From assembly GCA_002408125.1 (NCBI GenBank), contig DHQO01000022.1, positions 62,001-126,000 on the forward strand: a stretch of DNA of 64,000 nucleotides. Reading direction: 5' to 3'. Positions 1 through 6,973 of the stretch are shown here, piece after piece. The notes beneath the pieces were generated by a model. That model made no database searches, was not told where the DNA came from, and saw nothing but the letters and a program-made list of their open reading frames with translations. Numbering within the stretch: position 1 is the first letter of the stretch; each line of letters starts with the position of its first letter. Position numbers and translations under genes: made by a program. This DNA comes from Hyphomonadaceae bacterium UBA5336 (lineage in GTDB: Bacteria; Pseudomonadota; Alphaproteobacteria; Caulobacterales; Hyphomonadaceae).

Positions 1-683
1 GCGCCGCGCAGCGTGCCGCCGCTATCGCAGATATCGTCGACGAGGATGCAGTTGCGCCCCTTCACGTCGCCGATGATGTTCATCACTTCGCTGACGCCCG
101 CCTTGGGCCGGCGCTTGTCGACAATGGCGAGATCGACGCCGAGCCGGTTGGCGAGCGCGCGGGCGCGCACCACGCCGCCGACATCGGGCGAGACGATCAT
201 GAGCTGTTTCAGCTTGTAGCGCCGCCGGATATCTTCCTCGATCACCGGGGCGGCGATGAGATTGTCGGTCGGCACATCGAAGAAGCCCTGGATCTGGCCG
301 GCATGCAGATCCATGGTCAGTACCCGGTCAGCGCCGGCGGCAACGATGAGATTTGCCACGAGCTTGGCCGAGATCGGCGTGCGGCCATCGGTTTTCCGGT
401 CCTGGCGGGCATAGCCATAATAGGGGATCACGGCGGTGATACGCTGGGCCGAAGCGCGCTTGAGCGCATCAAGGCAGATCAGCAGCTCCATAAGCGTGTC
501 ATTGGCCGGATAGCTGGTCGACTGGATGACATAGACATCCTCGCCACGGACATTCTCATTGATCCGGATGAAGACCTCATTGTCGGAGAAACGTTCGATC
601 CGTCGTTCGGTGAGCGGCAGGTCAAGATAATCCGCAATCGACTCAGCCAGAGGCGTGTTCGCGGTGCAGGAGAGAAGTTTCAT
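1..683 (-). CDS. prs: Ribose-phosphate pyrophosphokinase (partial, C-terminus outside window)
   Basis: Makes PRPP from ribose 5-phosphate and ATP in the cytosol, feeding purine, pyrimidine, His and Trp synthesis. The frame starts MKLLSCTANTPLAES, then shows FSDNEVFIRINENVRGEDV and VIQSTSYPANDTLMELL, typical of Prs. The Mg/ATP region reads YYGYARQDRK and the histidine loop DLHAGQIQGFFD. The last visible part is the PRPP-binding signature ILVDDICDSGGTL. About 227 residues are visible of a usual length near 310, so the C-terminal part lies off the left edge. The ATG at 683 matches the family N-terminus. Two other PRPP users, hpt and purL, are in the window but not linked to it. Family assignment is secure. 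Confidence 0.95.
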   Translation of the reverse strand, partial: MKLLSCTANTPLAESIADYLDLPLTERRIERFSDNEVFIRINENVRGEDVYVIQSTSYPANDTLMELLICLDALKRASAQRITAVIPYYGYARQDRKTDGRTPISAKLVANLIVAAGADRVLTMDLHAGQIQGFFDVPTDNLIAAPVIEEDIRRRYKLKQLMIVSPDVGGVVRARALANRLGVDLAIVDKRRPKAGVSEVMNIIGDVKGRNCILVDDICDSGGTLRG

Positions 684-784
684 CACGGTGCGCACACTCC
701 GATGAGGCGAGGGACGGGCAAGCGGCTGAACTGTCACGTCTGTGTCGCAAACATGGACGCGGCGCAATGTGGCAGACGCGGTTT

Positions 785-1558
785 TTAATGTTCCTGTGAC
801 AAAAGTCCGATGACTGAGGCATTCCGGCCATAGTCGGGCTCGCCGGCATGGGTGCGCCGGCGATTGGAGAAAAAGCCTCTGTCGGCGCAGGTATCAGCGG
901 CCAGCCGGTCAACTCGCGCGAGGCCGAGGCGCACCAGCCGGTCCTCGACATGGCCGGTGAGGTCGAACAGCAGCCGGTCGCCTGCGCCAGGTTTGAAATA
1001 GGCGGCGTTTTGCGGGGCATAGGCGACGAACCGGTCGCGGAATTCAGGGCCGACTTCATAGCTTGCCTGCTGGATCGCCGGGCCGATGGCCGCGACGATC
1101 CTGGTGGCGGACGCGCCGATCTGCTCCATCGCCTCCACCACTGCTTCACCGACGCCGGCCAATGCGCCCTTCCAGCCGGCATGAGCCGCGCCGACAATGC
1201 CGGCCTCGCGGTCGGCCAGCAGGATGGGTACGCAATCGGCGGTGAGAATGCAGAGGGCCATGCCCGGCACGCGTGTCACCATGGCGTCGGCCTCGGGGCG
1301 GGCCTCCCAGGCCTCGGTCACCTCGACCACACGCGCGCCATGCACCTGGTAGCTCGACACCATCTCCGTCAGGCCGAGCGCGCCGCGCACGCGGGTGCGG
1401 TTCTCTGCAATCGCGCCGGCCTCGTCGCCGGAGCCGATCCCCACATTCAGGCTGGCATAGATGCCTTCCGAGACCCCGCCCTCCCGGCCGAAAAAGCCAT
1501 GCGCGATGCCGGGCAGGCGCTGCAGGCCGGGAGCGGACTGGAAGGGCGGGTTCGTCAT
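785..1558 (-). CDS. pgeF: Polyphenol oxidase / purine nucleoside phosphorylase, YfiH (PgeF) family
   Basis: A 257-residue protein of the YfiH/LACC1 family. Members have been called multicopper polyphenol oxidases, shown to act as purine nucleoside phosphorylases/adenosine deaminases, and in E. coli linked to peptidoglycan editing. The zinc-ligand triad is visible: H73 in QVHG, C109 in TADCVP and H126 in AAHAGWKG. The C-terminal FFSNRRRTHAGEPDYGR matches the family ending. I chose the ATG at 1558, giving MTNPPFQSAPGL; the frame stays open to 1648, but that would overlap divergent dut. A GGGAGG lies almost against the ATG, so the start is slightly uncertain. It lacks the lgt neighbour often seen in alphaproteobacteria. 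Confidence 0.9.
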   Translation of the reverse strand: MTNPPFQSAPGLQRLPGIAHGFFGREGGVSEGIYASLNVGIGSGDEAGAIAENRTRVRGALGLTEMVSSYQVHGARVVEVTEAWEARPEADAMVTRVPGMALCILTADCVPILLADREAGIVGAAHAGWKGALAGVGEAVVEAMEQIGASATRIVAAIGPAIQQASYEVGPEFRDRFVAYAPQNAAYFKPGAGDRLLFDLTGHVEDRLVRLGLARVDRLAADTCADRGFFSNRRRTHAGEPDYGRNASVIGLLSQEH

Positions 1559-1631
1559 CCCTCCCGCATAGACCAGCCCTGCCGCGCAATGAAGCCTTGA
1601 CCGAATCTCCGTCGCCCGCCATGCCGCGAGC

Positions 1632-2090
1632 ATGAGCATACCTGTCACCGTTTCCGTCCGCCCGCTGCCCCATTTCGAGGGCCTCGCCCTGCCCGCATAC
1701 GAGACCGAAGGCTCAGCGGGCCTCGATGTCCGCGCCGCCGTGCCGGAGGATGCACCGCTCGTGCTTCAGCCGGGCAAGCGCGCCATGGTCGAGACCGGGC
1801 TCTCGGTGGCGATCCCGGAGGGCTATGAGATCCAGATGCGCCCGCGCTCGGGCCTTGCCGCCAGGCATGGCATTACCTGCCTCAATTCGCCTGGCACGAT
1901 CGACAGCGATTATCGCGGCGAACTGAAAGTGATCCTGATCAATCATGGCGATGAGCCTTTCACCATCGCGCGCGGGGAGCGCATCGGGCAGATGGTGCTC
2001 GCCCCGGTGACGCGCCTTGAATGGGCCGAGGTGGAGACCCTGCCGGAGACCTCGCGCGGGGAAGGCGGCTTCGGCTCGACCGGGCGATAG
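1632..2090 (+). CDS. dut: dUTP diphosphatase
   Basis: Hydrolyses dUTP to dUMP and PPi, keeping uracil out of DNA and supplying thymidylate synthesis. At 152 residues it has the standard trimeric dUTPase length. All five motifs are present: AGLDVRA (29-35), PRSGLAA (71-77), GTIDSDYRGE (88-97, catalytic Asp91), RGERIGQ (114-120) and the C-terminal Gly-rich lid RGEGGFGSTG (142-151). It is divergent from pgeF with about 73 bp between chosen starts, so the two probably share a promoter region. It is followed by tRNA-Arg, not an obvious operon partner. Its common alphaproteobacterial neighbour coaBC is not seen. Confidence 0.96.
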   Translation: MSIPVTVSVRPLPHFEGLALPAYETEGSAGLDVRAAVPEDAPLVLQPGKRAMVETGLSVAIPEGYEIQMRPRSGLAARHGITCLNSPGTIDSDYRGELKVILINHGDEPFTIARGERIGQMVLAPVTRLEWAEVETLPETSRGEGGFGSTGR

Positions 2091-2141
2091 GGCGCGGGGC
2101 GCTTTCCTCAGCGGCAAAATGGCTTTAAGTCACCCTCGCAA

Positions 2142-2218
2142 GGCCCCGTAGCTCAGCAGGATAGAGCAACAGATTCCTAATCTGTAGGTCACAGGTTCGA
2201 ATCCTGTCGGGGTCGCCA
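2142..2218 (+). tRNA. tRNA-Arg (anticodon CCT)
   Basis: A full cloverleaf can be folded by eye: acceptor GGCCCCG with CGGGGTC, D arm GCTC/GAGC, anticodon stem ACAGA/TCTGT around loop TTCCTAA, and T arm ACAGG/CCTGT with TTCGAAT. The anticodon CCT reads AGG arginine codons. CCA (2216-2218) is encoded. The final A of CCA is also the second base of a 10-bp inverted repeat that encloses the following hairpins. tRNA-Arg(CCT) genes are often used as integration sites, but no integrase lies nearby. Confidence 0.96.
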
Positions 2219-2332
2219 TTCGCAGCTGGTCTGCGGCGTGCCGCAGGAAAATCGATCCGGGGGATCGATTTTAGGCGAAGAATGGGGTGGCAGCCTCAAG
2301 GATGAACTCACTGCCCGACATGGCTGCGAATG
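2217..2332 (+). other. Structured non-coding region: closing stem enclosing three hairpins
   Basis: Directly after the tRNA, CATTCGCAGC (2217-2226) is the exact reverse complement of GCTGCGAATG (2323-2332). Between them lie CTGCGG/CCGCAG (2231-2236/2241-2246, loop CGTG), an 11-bp stem AAAATCGATCC/GGATCGATTTT (2248-2258/2262-2272, loop GGG) and GGCAG/CTGCC (2289-2293/2311-2315). This makes a four-way-junction-like fold. The A/T-ended stem could act as a terminator for the tRNA transcript, although its T tract is inside the stem. A processed small RNA or a decayed repeat is also possible. No ORF of credible length occurs in 2219-2556. Confidence 0.5.
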
Positions 2333-2450
2333 AGTCCTTTGTTTGTCTCCGTATCGCTGCGCTCACATGAGACGGACTCAGGGCTGGGTTTTTGTTTGAT
2401 CCCGTATCGGCGCAGCGCGCCTCACATGGATCGCGCTCAGGGCTGTTTTG
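2332..2450 (+). repeat. Pair of palindromic repeat units (family 1, copies A and B)
   Basis: Copy A has outer arms GAGTCC (2332-2337) and GGACTC (2374-2379), and an inner stem GTCTC (2344-2348) with GAGAC (2369-2373). Copy B has stem GATCC (2399-2403) with GGATC (2428-2432), and an inner GGCGC (2409-2413) with GCGCC (2417-2421). Both share the core CGTATC...TCACATG and the tail CTCAGGGCTG. Two more copies lie at 28396-28510. Stem bases differ between copies but stay paired, which is the mark of a hairpin repeat. The remaining bases to obgE (2451-2556) hold no gene I can see, only its leader. Confidence 0.75.
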
Positions 2451-2556
2451 GCCAAGATTGGCCGCGCTGGCCGATTTGGCTGACAGTTCCGGCCGAACCC
2501 GCTAAACAGGGGACCCGCCGGCGAAAGGACGCCGCGCGGCCGGAGCCGATAGCCAG

Positions 2557-3600
2557 ATGAAATTCCTCGACCAGTGCAAGATCTTCGTCGCCTCGGGTGC
2601 GGGCGGCAACGGCGCGGTCAGCTTCCGGCGCGAGGCCTATGTCGAGTTCGGCGGGCCCGATGGCGGCGATGGCGGGCGCGGCGGCGATGTCTGGGCCGAG
2701 GCTGTGCCGGATCTCAACACGCTGATCGACTATCGCTACCAGCAGCATTTCCGCGCCGAACGCGGTACGGGCGGCATGGGAAAACAGCGTACGGGCCGTT
2801 CTGGCAAGGATGTCGTCCTGAAACTGCCCGTCGGCACACAGATTTACGAGGATGATCGTGAGACGCTGATTGCCGACCTGACAGAGGTCGGCCAGCGCGT
2901 GCTGCTCGCCGAGGGCGGCAATGGCGGCTGGGGAAACATGCGCTTCAAGTCCTCGACCAATCGCGCGCCGCGTCATGCCAATCCCGGCGAGCCGGCCGAG
3001 GAGCGCTGGATCTGGCTGCGCCTGAAACTCATCGCCGATGCCGGCCTGGTCGGCCAACCCAATGCCGGCAAGTCGACATTCCTGAGCGTCGTGACAGCCG
3101 CCCATCCGAAGATCGCTGATTATCCGTTCACCACGCTGAACCCCGGCCTCGGCGTGGTCGATCTCGGCCCCGGCCAGCGTTTCGTGCTCGCCGATATTCC
3201 GGGCCTCATCGAGGGCGCGGCCGAGGGCGCCGGGCTCGGCACGCGCTTTTTGGGCCACGTCGAGCGCTGCAAGGTGCTCCTGCACCTCGTCGACGGCACG
3301 CAGGACGATGTGGCCGTCGCCTACCGCACCATCCGCGAGGAGCTGGCTTCCTATGGCGAGGGGCTGGACGAGAAACCCGAAGTGCTTGCCATGACAAAGA
3401 TAGACGCCCTCGGCCCGGAGCTTTCCGCTGAGCAGGCAAAATTGCTGGAAGCCGAAGCCGGCGTGAAACCGCTGCTCATTTCCAGCGCCTCCGGCGAAGG
3501 CGTGAAAACCGCCCTGCGCGCCGTCGCCCGCCATCTCGATATCATCGCCGCCGATGAGGCTGGTGAGGAGGATGAAGACGAGGGCTGGAGCCCGGCATGA
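2557..3600 (+). CDS. obgE: GTPase ObgE/CgtA
   Basis: An essential ribosome-associated GTPase of 347 residues that acts in 50S assembly and stress control. The glycine-rich Obg fold comes first (1-158), with GAGGNG and GGPDGGDGGRGGDV, followed by the G domain: G1 GQPNAGKS (166-173), G3 DIPG (213-216), G4 TKID (280-283) and G5 SSAS (309-312). G4 has Thr in place of the usual Asn. The C-terminus is short and acidic, as in many alphaproteobacteria. The final ATGA overlaps proB, indicating translational coupling. The usual rplU-rpmA neighbours are absent upstream, where repeats are found instead. Confidence 0.97.
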   Translation: MKFLDQCKIFVASGAGGNGAVSFRREAYVEFGGPDGGDGGRGGDVWAEAVPDLNTLIDYRYQQHFRAERGTGGMGKQRTGRSGKDVVLKLPVGTQIYEDDRETLIADLTEVGQRVLLAEGGNGGWGNMRFKSSTNRAPRHANPGEPAEERWIWLRLKLIADAGLVGQPNAGKSTFLSVVTAAHPKIADYPFTTLNPGLGVVDLGPGQRFVLADIPGLIEGAAEGAGLGTRFLGHVERCKVLLHLVDGTQDDVAVAYRTIREELASYGEGLDEKPEVLAMTKIDALGPELSAEQAKLLEAEAGVKPLLISSASGEGVKTALRAVARHLDIIAADEAGEEDEDEGWSPA

Positions 3601-4718
3601 GCGCTGAGGCCCTGCGCGCCGCCCGGCGCATTGTCGTGAAAACCGGCTCTTCCCTCGTCAGCGACGGCAGTGCGCCGCGCACTGGCTGGCTTGCCTCGCT
3701 GGCCGCCGACATTGCCGGCCTGCGCGCGGGCGGCAAGGAGGTCATACTTGTCAGCTCCGGCGCAGTGGCGCTCGGGCGGGGGGCGCTGGGCGGGGGCAGG
3801 CCGAGGCGGCTGGAGGAAAAGCAGGCTGCTGCGGCCTTCGGACAGCCGCTCTTGATCCGCGCGCTGGAAACCGCCTTCTCCGCCCATGAGATCCGCGTCG
3901 CGCAATCCCTGCTGACGTTGGAAGACACCGAACAGCGCCGGCGCTGGCTGAATGCCCGCACCACGCTGGAGACCATTCTTGCCGCCGGCGGCCTGCCGGT
4001 GATCAATGAGAATGACACGGTGGCGACTGATGAGATCCGCTATGGCGACAATGACAGGCTCGCCGCGCGCGTGGCACAGATGATGACGGCGGATCTCCTG
4101 GTGCTGCTCTCGGATGTGGACGGGCTCTATACGGCTGACCCCCGCAAGGATGCCGGCGCGCGCCATATTGCCGAGCTCGAAGGCCTGGACGAGGTGCATC
4201 TGGCCATGGCGGGCGATCCGAATGCCGAGGCCGGGGTCGGCTCGGGCGGCATGATCACCAAGCTGATGGCCGCGCAGATCGCCGAGTCCGCCGGCTGCGC
4301 GACGCTGATCGCCGATGGCCGGCGTGAGCATCCCATCGCGGCGCTTGAGGACGGCGCGCGCGCCACGCTGATCCGTGCGCGCACCACACCGGCCCGCGCC
4401 CGCGAGGCCTGGCTGATGAGCCATCTCAAGCCCGAAGGCCATATCCGCGTCGACGCCGGTGCGGCGAAGGCGCTGTCGAAAGGCGCGAGCCTCCTGCCGG
4501 TTGGCGTGGTTGGCGTGGATGGCGAGTTCGACCGCGGCGCGGCCGTGGGCATCTGCCTTTCCACGGGCGAGACGATCGGCTTCGGCGTCAGCGCCTATAG
4601 CGCGCGCGACATTGCCCGGATCGCCGGCAAGCAGAGCGATGCGGTCGAGGCGCTGCTCGGCTGGCGCGGTCGGCCCGCCGTGATCCACCGCAACGATCTC
4701 GTGCTGCGCCCGGCATGA
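3597..4718 (+). CDS. proB: Glutamate 5-kinase
   Basis: Phosphorylates glutamate as the first step of proline synthesis. The protein has 373 residues. The amino acid kinase domain is first (VKTGSSL 14-20, VSSGAVALG 52-60, then ENDTVATDEIRYGDNDRLAA and LLSDVDGLYTADPR). A C-terminal PUA domain starts near residue 275 (GHIRVDAGAAKAL). It overlaps obgE and tsaE by 4 bases each, so it sits in a coupled operon. The obgE-proB order is common in alphaproteobacteria; proA, which often follows, is not here. Regulation is probably by proline feedback, as known for the family. Confidence 0.96.
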   Translation: MSAEALRAARRIVVKTGSSLVSDGSAPRTGWLASLAADIAGLRAGGKEVILVSSGAVALGRGALGGGRPRRLEEKQAAAAFGQPLLIRALETAFSAHEIRVAQSLLTLEDTEQRRRWLNARTTLETILAAGGLPVINENDTVATDEIRYGDNDRLAARVAQMMTADLLVLLSDVDGLYTADPRKDAGARHIAELEGLDEVHLAMAGDPNAEAGVGSGGMITKLMAAQIAESAGCATLIADGRREHPIAALEDGARATLIRARTTPARAREAWLMSHLKPEGHIRVDAGAAKALSKGASLLPVGVVGVDGEFDRGAAVGICLSTGETIGFGVSAYSARDIARIAGKQSDAVEALLGWRGRPAVIHRNDLVLRPA

Positions 4719-5170
4719 GCGCGCCGCTCTCCCTCTCCAGCCTGGAAGACACCGCGCATCTCGCCGCCCGGCTCGCGCCTCTACTGAAGGCTGGCGATGT
4801 GATCGCGCTGGAAGGCGATCTCGGCGCCGGGAAGACCACCTTCTGCCGTGCACTGATTTCCGCCCTGCTGGGTGAAGAGGCCGAAGTGCCGAGCCCGACC
4901 TACACACTGGTCCAGACCTATGAGGGCCCAAATTTCCCGATCTATCATTTCGATCTCTATCGCCTCGAAGCCCCGGCCGAGCTGGATGAGCTTGGCTGGG
5001 AGGAAACCGTGGACGGGCTCGCCCTGATCGAGTGGCCGAACAAGGCCAGGCGCCGTCTGCCGGCCTGGCGGCTGGAGATTTCCCTGAAAATCTCAGGCAC
5101 CGACCGCATTGCCCATCTGGTGCCCCACGGCGAAGACTGGCAGACTCGCATGGATGAGTTTCGATCCTGA
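4715..5170 (+). CDS. tsaE: tRNA threonylcarbamoyladenosine biosynthesis ATPase TsaE
   Basis: The ATPase partner of TsaB and TsaD that turns over the complex making t6A37 in ANN-reading tRNAs. At 151 residues it has the usual small size. The P-loop GDLGAGKT is at 34-41, followed by PSPTYTLVQTYEG and HFDLYRL, both family signatures, then LIEWPNKA. It starts in an ATGA overlap with proB, and its last 17 bases overlap the downstream kinase gene. The coupling of tsaE to amgK and murU is a recurring alphaproteobacterial arrangement. Confidence 0.96.
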   Translation: MSAPLSLSSLEDTAHLAARLAPLLKAGDVIALEGDLGAGKTTFCRALISALLGEEAEVPSPTYTLVQTYEGPNFPIYHFDLYRLEAPAELDELGWEETVDGLALIEWPNKARRRLPAWRLEISLKISGTDRIAHLVPHGEDWQTRMDEFRS

Positions 5171-6254
5171 CGCCCGGACTGCCGAGATCGACGCCTTTCT
5201 GGCCGCTGCCGGCTGGGGAGACGCTGCTATCCGCCCGCTGGGCCAGGATGCTTCCACACGCCGTTATTTCCGCCTGAAGCGCCCCGACGGGATGAGCGCG
5301 ATCCTGATGGATGCGCCGGGCGTGGAAGACCCGCCCTGTCCGCCCGAGGCCGATGAGGCCACGCGCCTCACCATGGGCTGGAACGCCAGGACCCGGCTTG
5401 CTGCCTCGCGCGTGGACGCTTTCGTGGCACTGGCCGGGGAGCTGAACCGGCGCGGCCTCTCGGCGCCGCAGATCCTTGCGGCCGATCCCGGGGCCGGTTT
5501 TGCGATCATCGAGGATTTCGGCGAGGGCCGGGAATTCGCCCGCCTGATCGAGCGCGGCGCGGCTGATGAGATCGAGCTCTATACCAGCGCGGCGGAGCTG
5601 CTCGCGGACCTGCATTCCACCCCGCCACCGGATGCGGCACGCGGCCATGGCCAGGTCTGGCCGATCCTCGATTTCGATGCGCTGGCCCTCCGGTCCAATG
5701 CCGACCAGTTCGCCGACTGGATGCCGAAACACGACCCGCAGATGCGCTGGGGCGATGCGGCGGCAGAACGCTGGGCGGAGGAGCGCGACGCCCTGATCAA
5801 CCAGGCGCTTGCCCGCCCCCGCGTCTTCACCCTGCGCGACTATCATGCGGAAAACCTGATCTGGCTGCCCGAACGGGCCGGCAAGGCGCGGATCGGCCTG
5901 CTCGACTTCCAGGACGCGGTGCGCGGCTGGGCGGCCTGGGACATGTCCATGCTCATCCAGGATGCCCGCCGGGAGGTTTCGCCCGACGCGCGCGAGGCGG
6001 CCATGGCGGCCTATTGCGCCGCCAGCGGCAAGGACCGTGAGGACCTTGAAGCCGAGCTTGCCATTGTCGGCACACTCAATGCCCTGCGTATCGCCGGGGT
6101 GTTCGCCCGCCTGATCGAAAATGGCAGGCCGCGCTATGGCGATTTCCTGCCGCGCCAGCTCACCATCCTTGCCCGTAATCTCTCCCATCCGGCGGTCGCC
6201 GGCATGGCGGGCCTCGTGCGCGAGACCGCCCCGCACCTGATGGAGGCTGCATGA
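5154..6254 (+). CDS. amgK: N-acetylmuramate/N-acetylglucosamine 1-kinase (aminoglycoside phosphotransferase fold)
   Basis: Likely phosphorylates the anomeric hydroxyl of MurNAc (and GlcNAc) recovered from peptidoglycan turnover, making the substrate for MurU next door. The 366-residue protein has the APH fold: GQDASTRRYFRL near the N-terminus (nucleotide loop), the catalytic loop DYHAENLIW with D229, H231 and N233, and the metal Asp D251 in LLDFQD. I chose the ATG at 5154 (MSFDPDARTAEID), inside the tsaE end, over an upstream in-frame ATG that would put 45 more bases in overlap. The function rests on pairing with murU; the fold alone would only say APH family. Confidence 0.88.
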   Translation: MSFDPDARTAEIDAFLAAAGWGDAAIRPLGQDASTRRYFRLKRPDGMSAILMDAPGVEDPPCPPEADEATRLTMGWNARTRLAASRVDAFVALAGELNRRGLSAPQILAADPGAGFAIIEDFGEGREFARLIERGAADEIELYTSAAELLADLHSTPPPDAARGHGQVWPILDFDALALRSNADQFADWMPKHDPQMRWGDAAAERWAEERDALINQALARPRVFTLRDYHAENLIWLPERAGKARIGLLDFQDAVRGWAAWDMSMLIQDARREVSPDAREAAMAAYCAASGKDREDLEAELAIVGTLNALRIAGVFARLIENGRPRYGDFLPRQLTILARNLSHPAVAGMAGLVRETAPHLMEAA

Positions 6255-6973
6255 GCGCCACGCCCCATACTGCCTTCCTGCTGGCTGCCGGGCTCGGCAC
6301 GCGCATGCGCTCCCTGACGGACAAGACGCCCAAGCCCCTGCTTGAAGTCGCCGGGCGCAGCATGCTCGACCGCCTGCTCGACGCGCTGGTGGCCGCCGGG
6401 GTGAAACGCGCGGTGGTGAATGTGCACTGGCTGCCCGAACAGGTCGAAGCTGCTGTGGCTGCGCGCAAGGATATTGAGACGGTGATCTCCGACGAGCGCG
6501 AGGAGCTTCTGGAAACCGGCGGTGCACTCGCCAAGGCATATGGCCTGCTGGGCAAGGAGCCTGTCTATATCCTCAACACCGACGCGCTCTGGGGCCCCCT
6601 GACGCCAAAGCCCCTGAATGATCTGGCCGCGGCCTATGATCCGGCGCGGATGGACGAGATGCTGCTGCTCGCCAATCGCCGCCGTTGTCTCGGTTTCGGC
6701 GGCGCGGGCGATTTTTTCCTCGGCGAGACCGGCGCATTGACCCGGCGCGGCGCGGCCCCGCATACGCCGTGGGCCTATGCCGGGGTGCGGATTGCCAATC
6801 CGAAAATGTTCGAAGGTCTGCCGGTGGAGAAATTCTCCGCCAACCGGATATGGGATCCGATGCTTGCCGAAGGCCGCCTGCACGGCCTGCCGCTTGACGC
6901 CTTCTGGCTGCATGTCGGTGATCCCAGGGCACTGGACGACGCGAATATGTGGATGCGGTGTCACGGGTATTGA
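6251..6973 (+). CDS. murU: N-acetylmuramate alpha-1-phosphate uridylyltransferase
   Basis: Converts MurNAc-1-phosphate and UTP to UDP-MurNAc. With AmgK this gives a recycling route that bypasses MurA/MurB and therefore fosfomycin. The 240-residue nucleotidyltransferase begins with the Rossmann signature LAAGLGTRMR (11-20) and TPKPL (26-30). ILNTDALW holds the metal-binding Asp. Start and stop overlap amgK (ATGA) and addB (TTGA), so it is translationally coupled on both sides. Similar sugar-1-phosphate nucleotidyltransferases exist, but the amgK neighbour supports MurU. Confidence 0.92.
   Translation: MSATPHTAFLLAAGLGTRMRSLTDKTPKPLLEVAGRSMLDRLLDALVAAGVKRAVVNVHWLPEQVEAAVAARKDIETVISDEREELLETGGALAKAYGLLGKEPVYILNTDALWGPLTPKPLNDLAAAYDPARMDEMLLLANRRRCLGFGGAGDFFLGETGALTRRGAAPHTPWAYAGVRIANPKMFEGLPVEKFSANRIWDPMLAEGRLHGLPLDAFWLHVGDPRALDDANMWMRCHGY

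Noticed and set aside
2142..2556. Integration site of a mobile element at tRNA-Arg(CCT)
   Set aside because: No integrase, no direct repeat of the tRNA 3' end and no foreign genes follow; obgE comes next.
3351..6539. Very long open frame on the minus strand across obgE, proB, tsaE and amgK
   Set aside because: It is antisense to genes with full sets of motifs, has Arg/His/Gly/Ala-rich low-information translation and no family resemblance. Long antisense frames are expected at this GC content.
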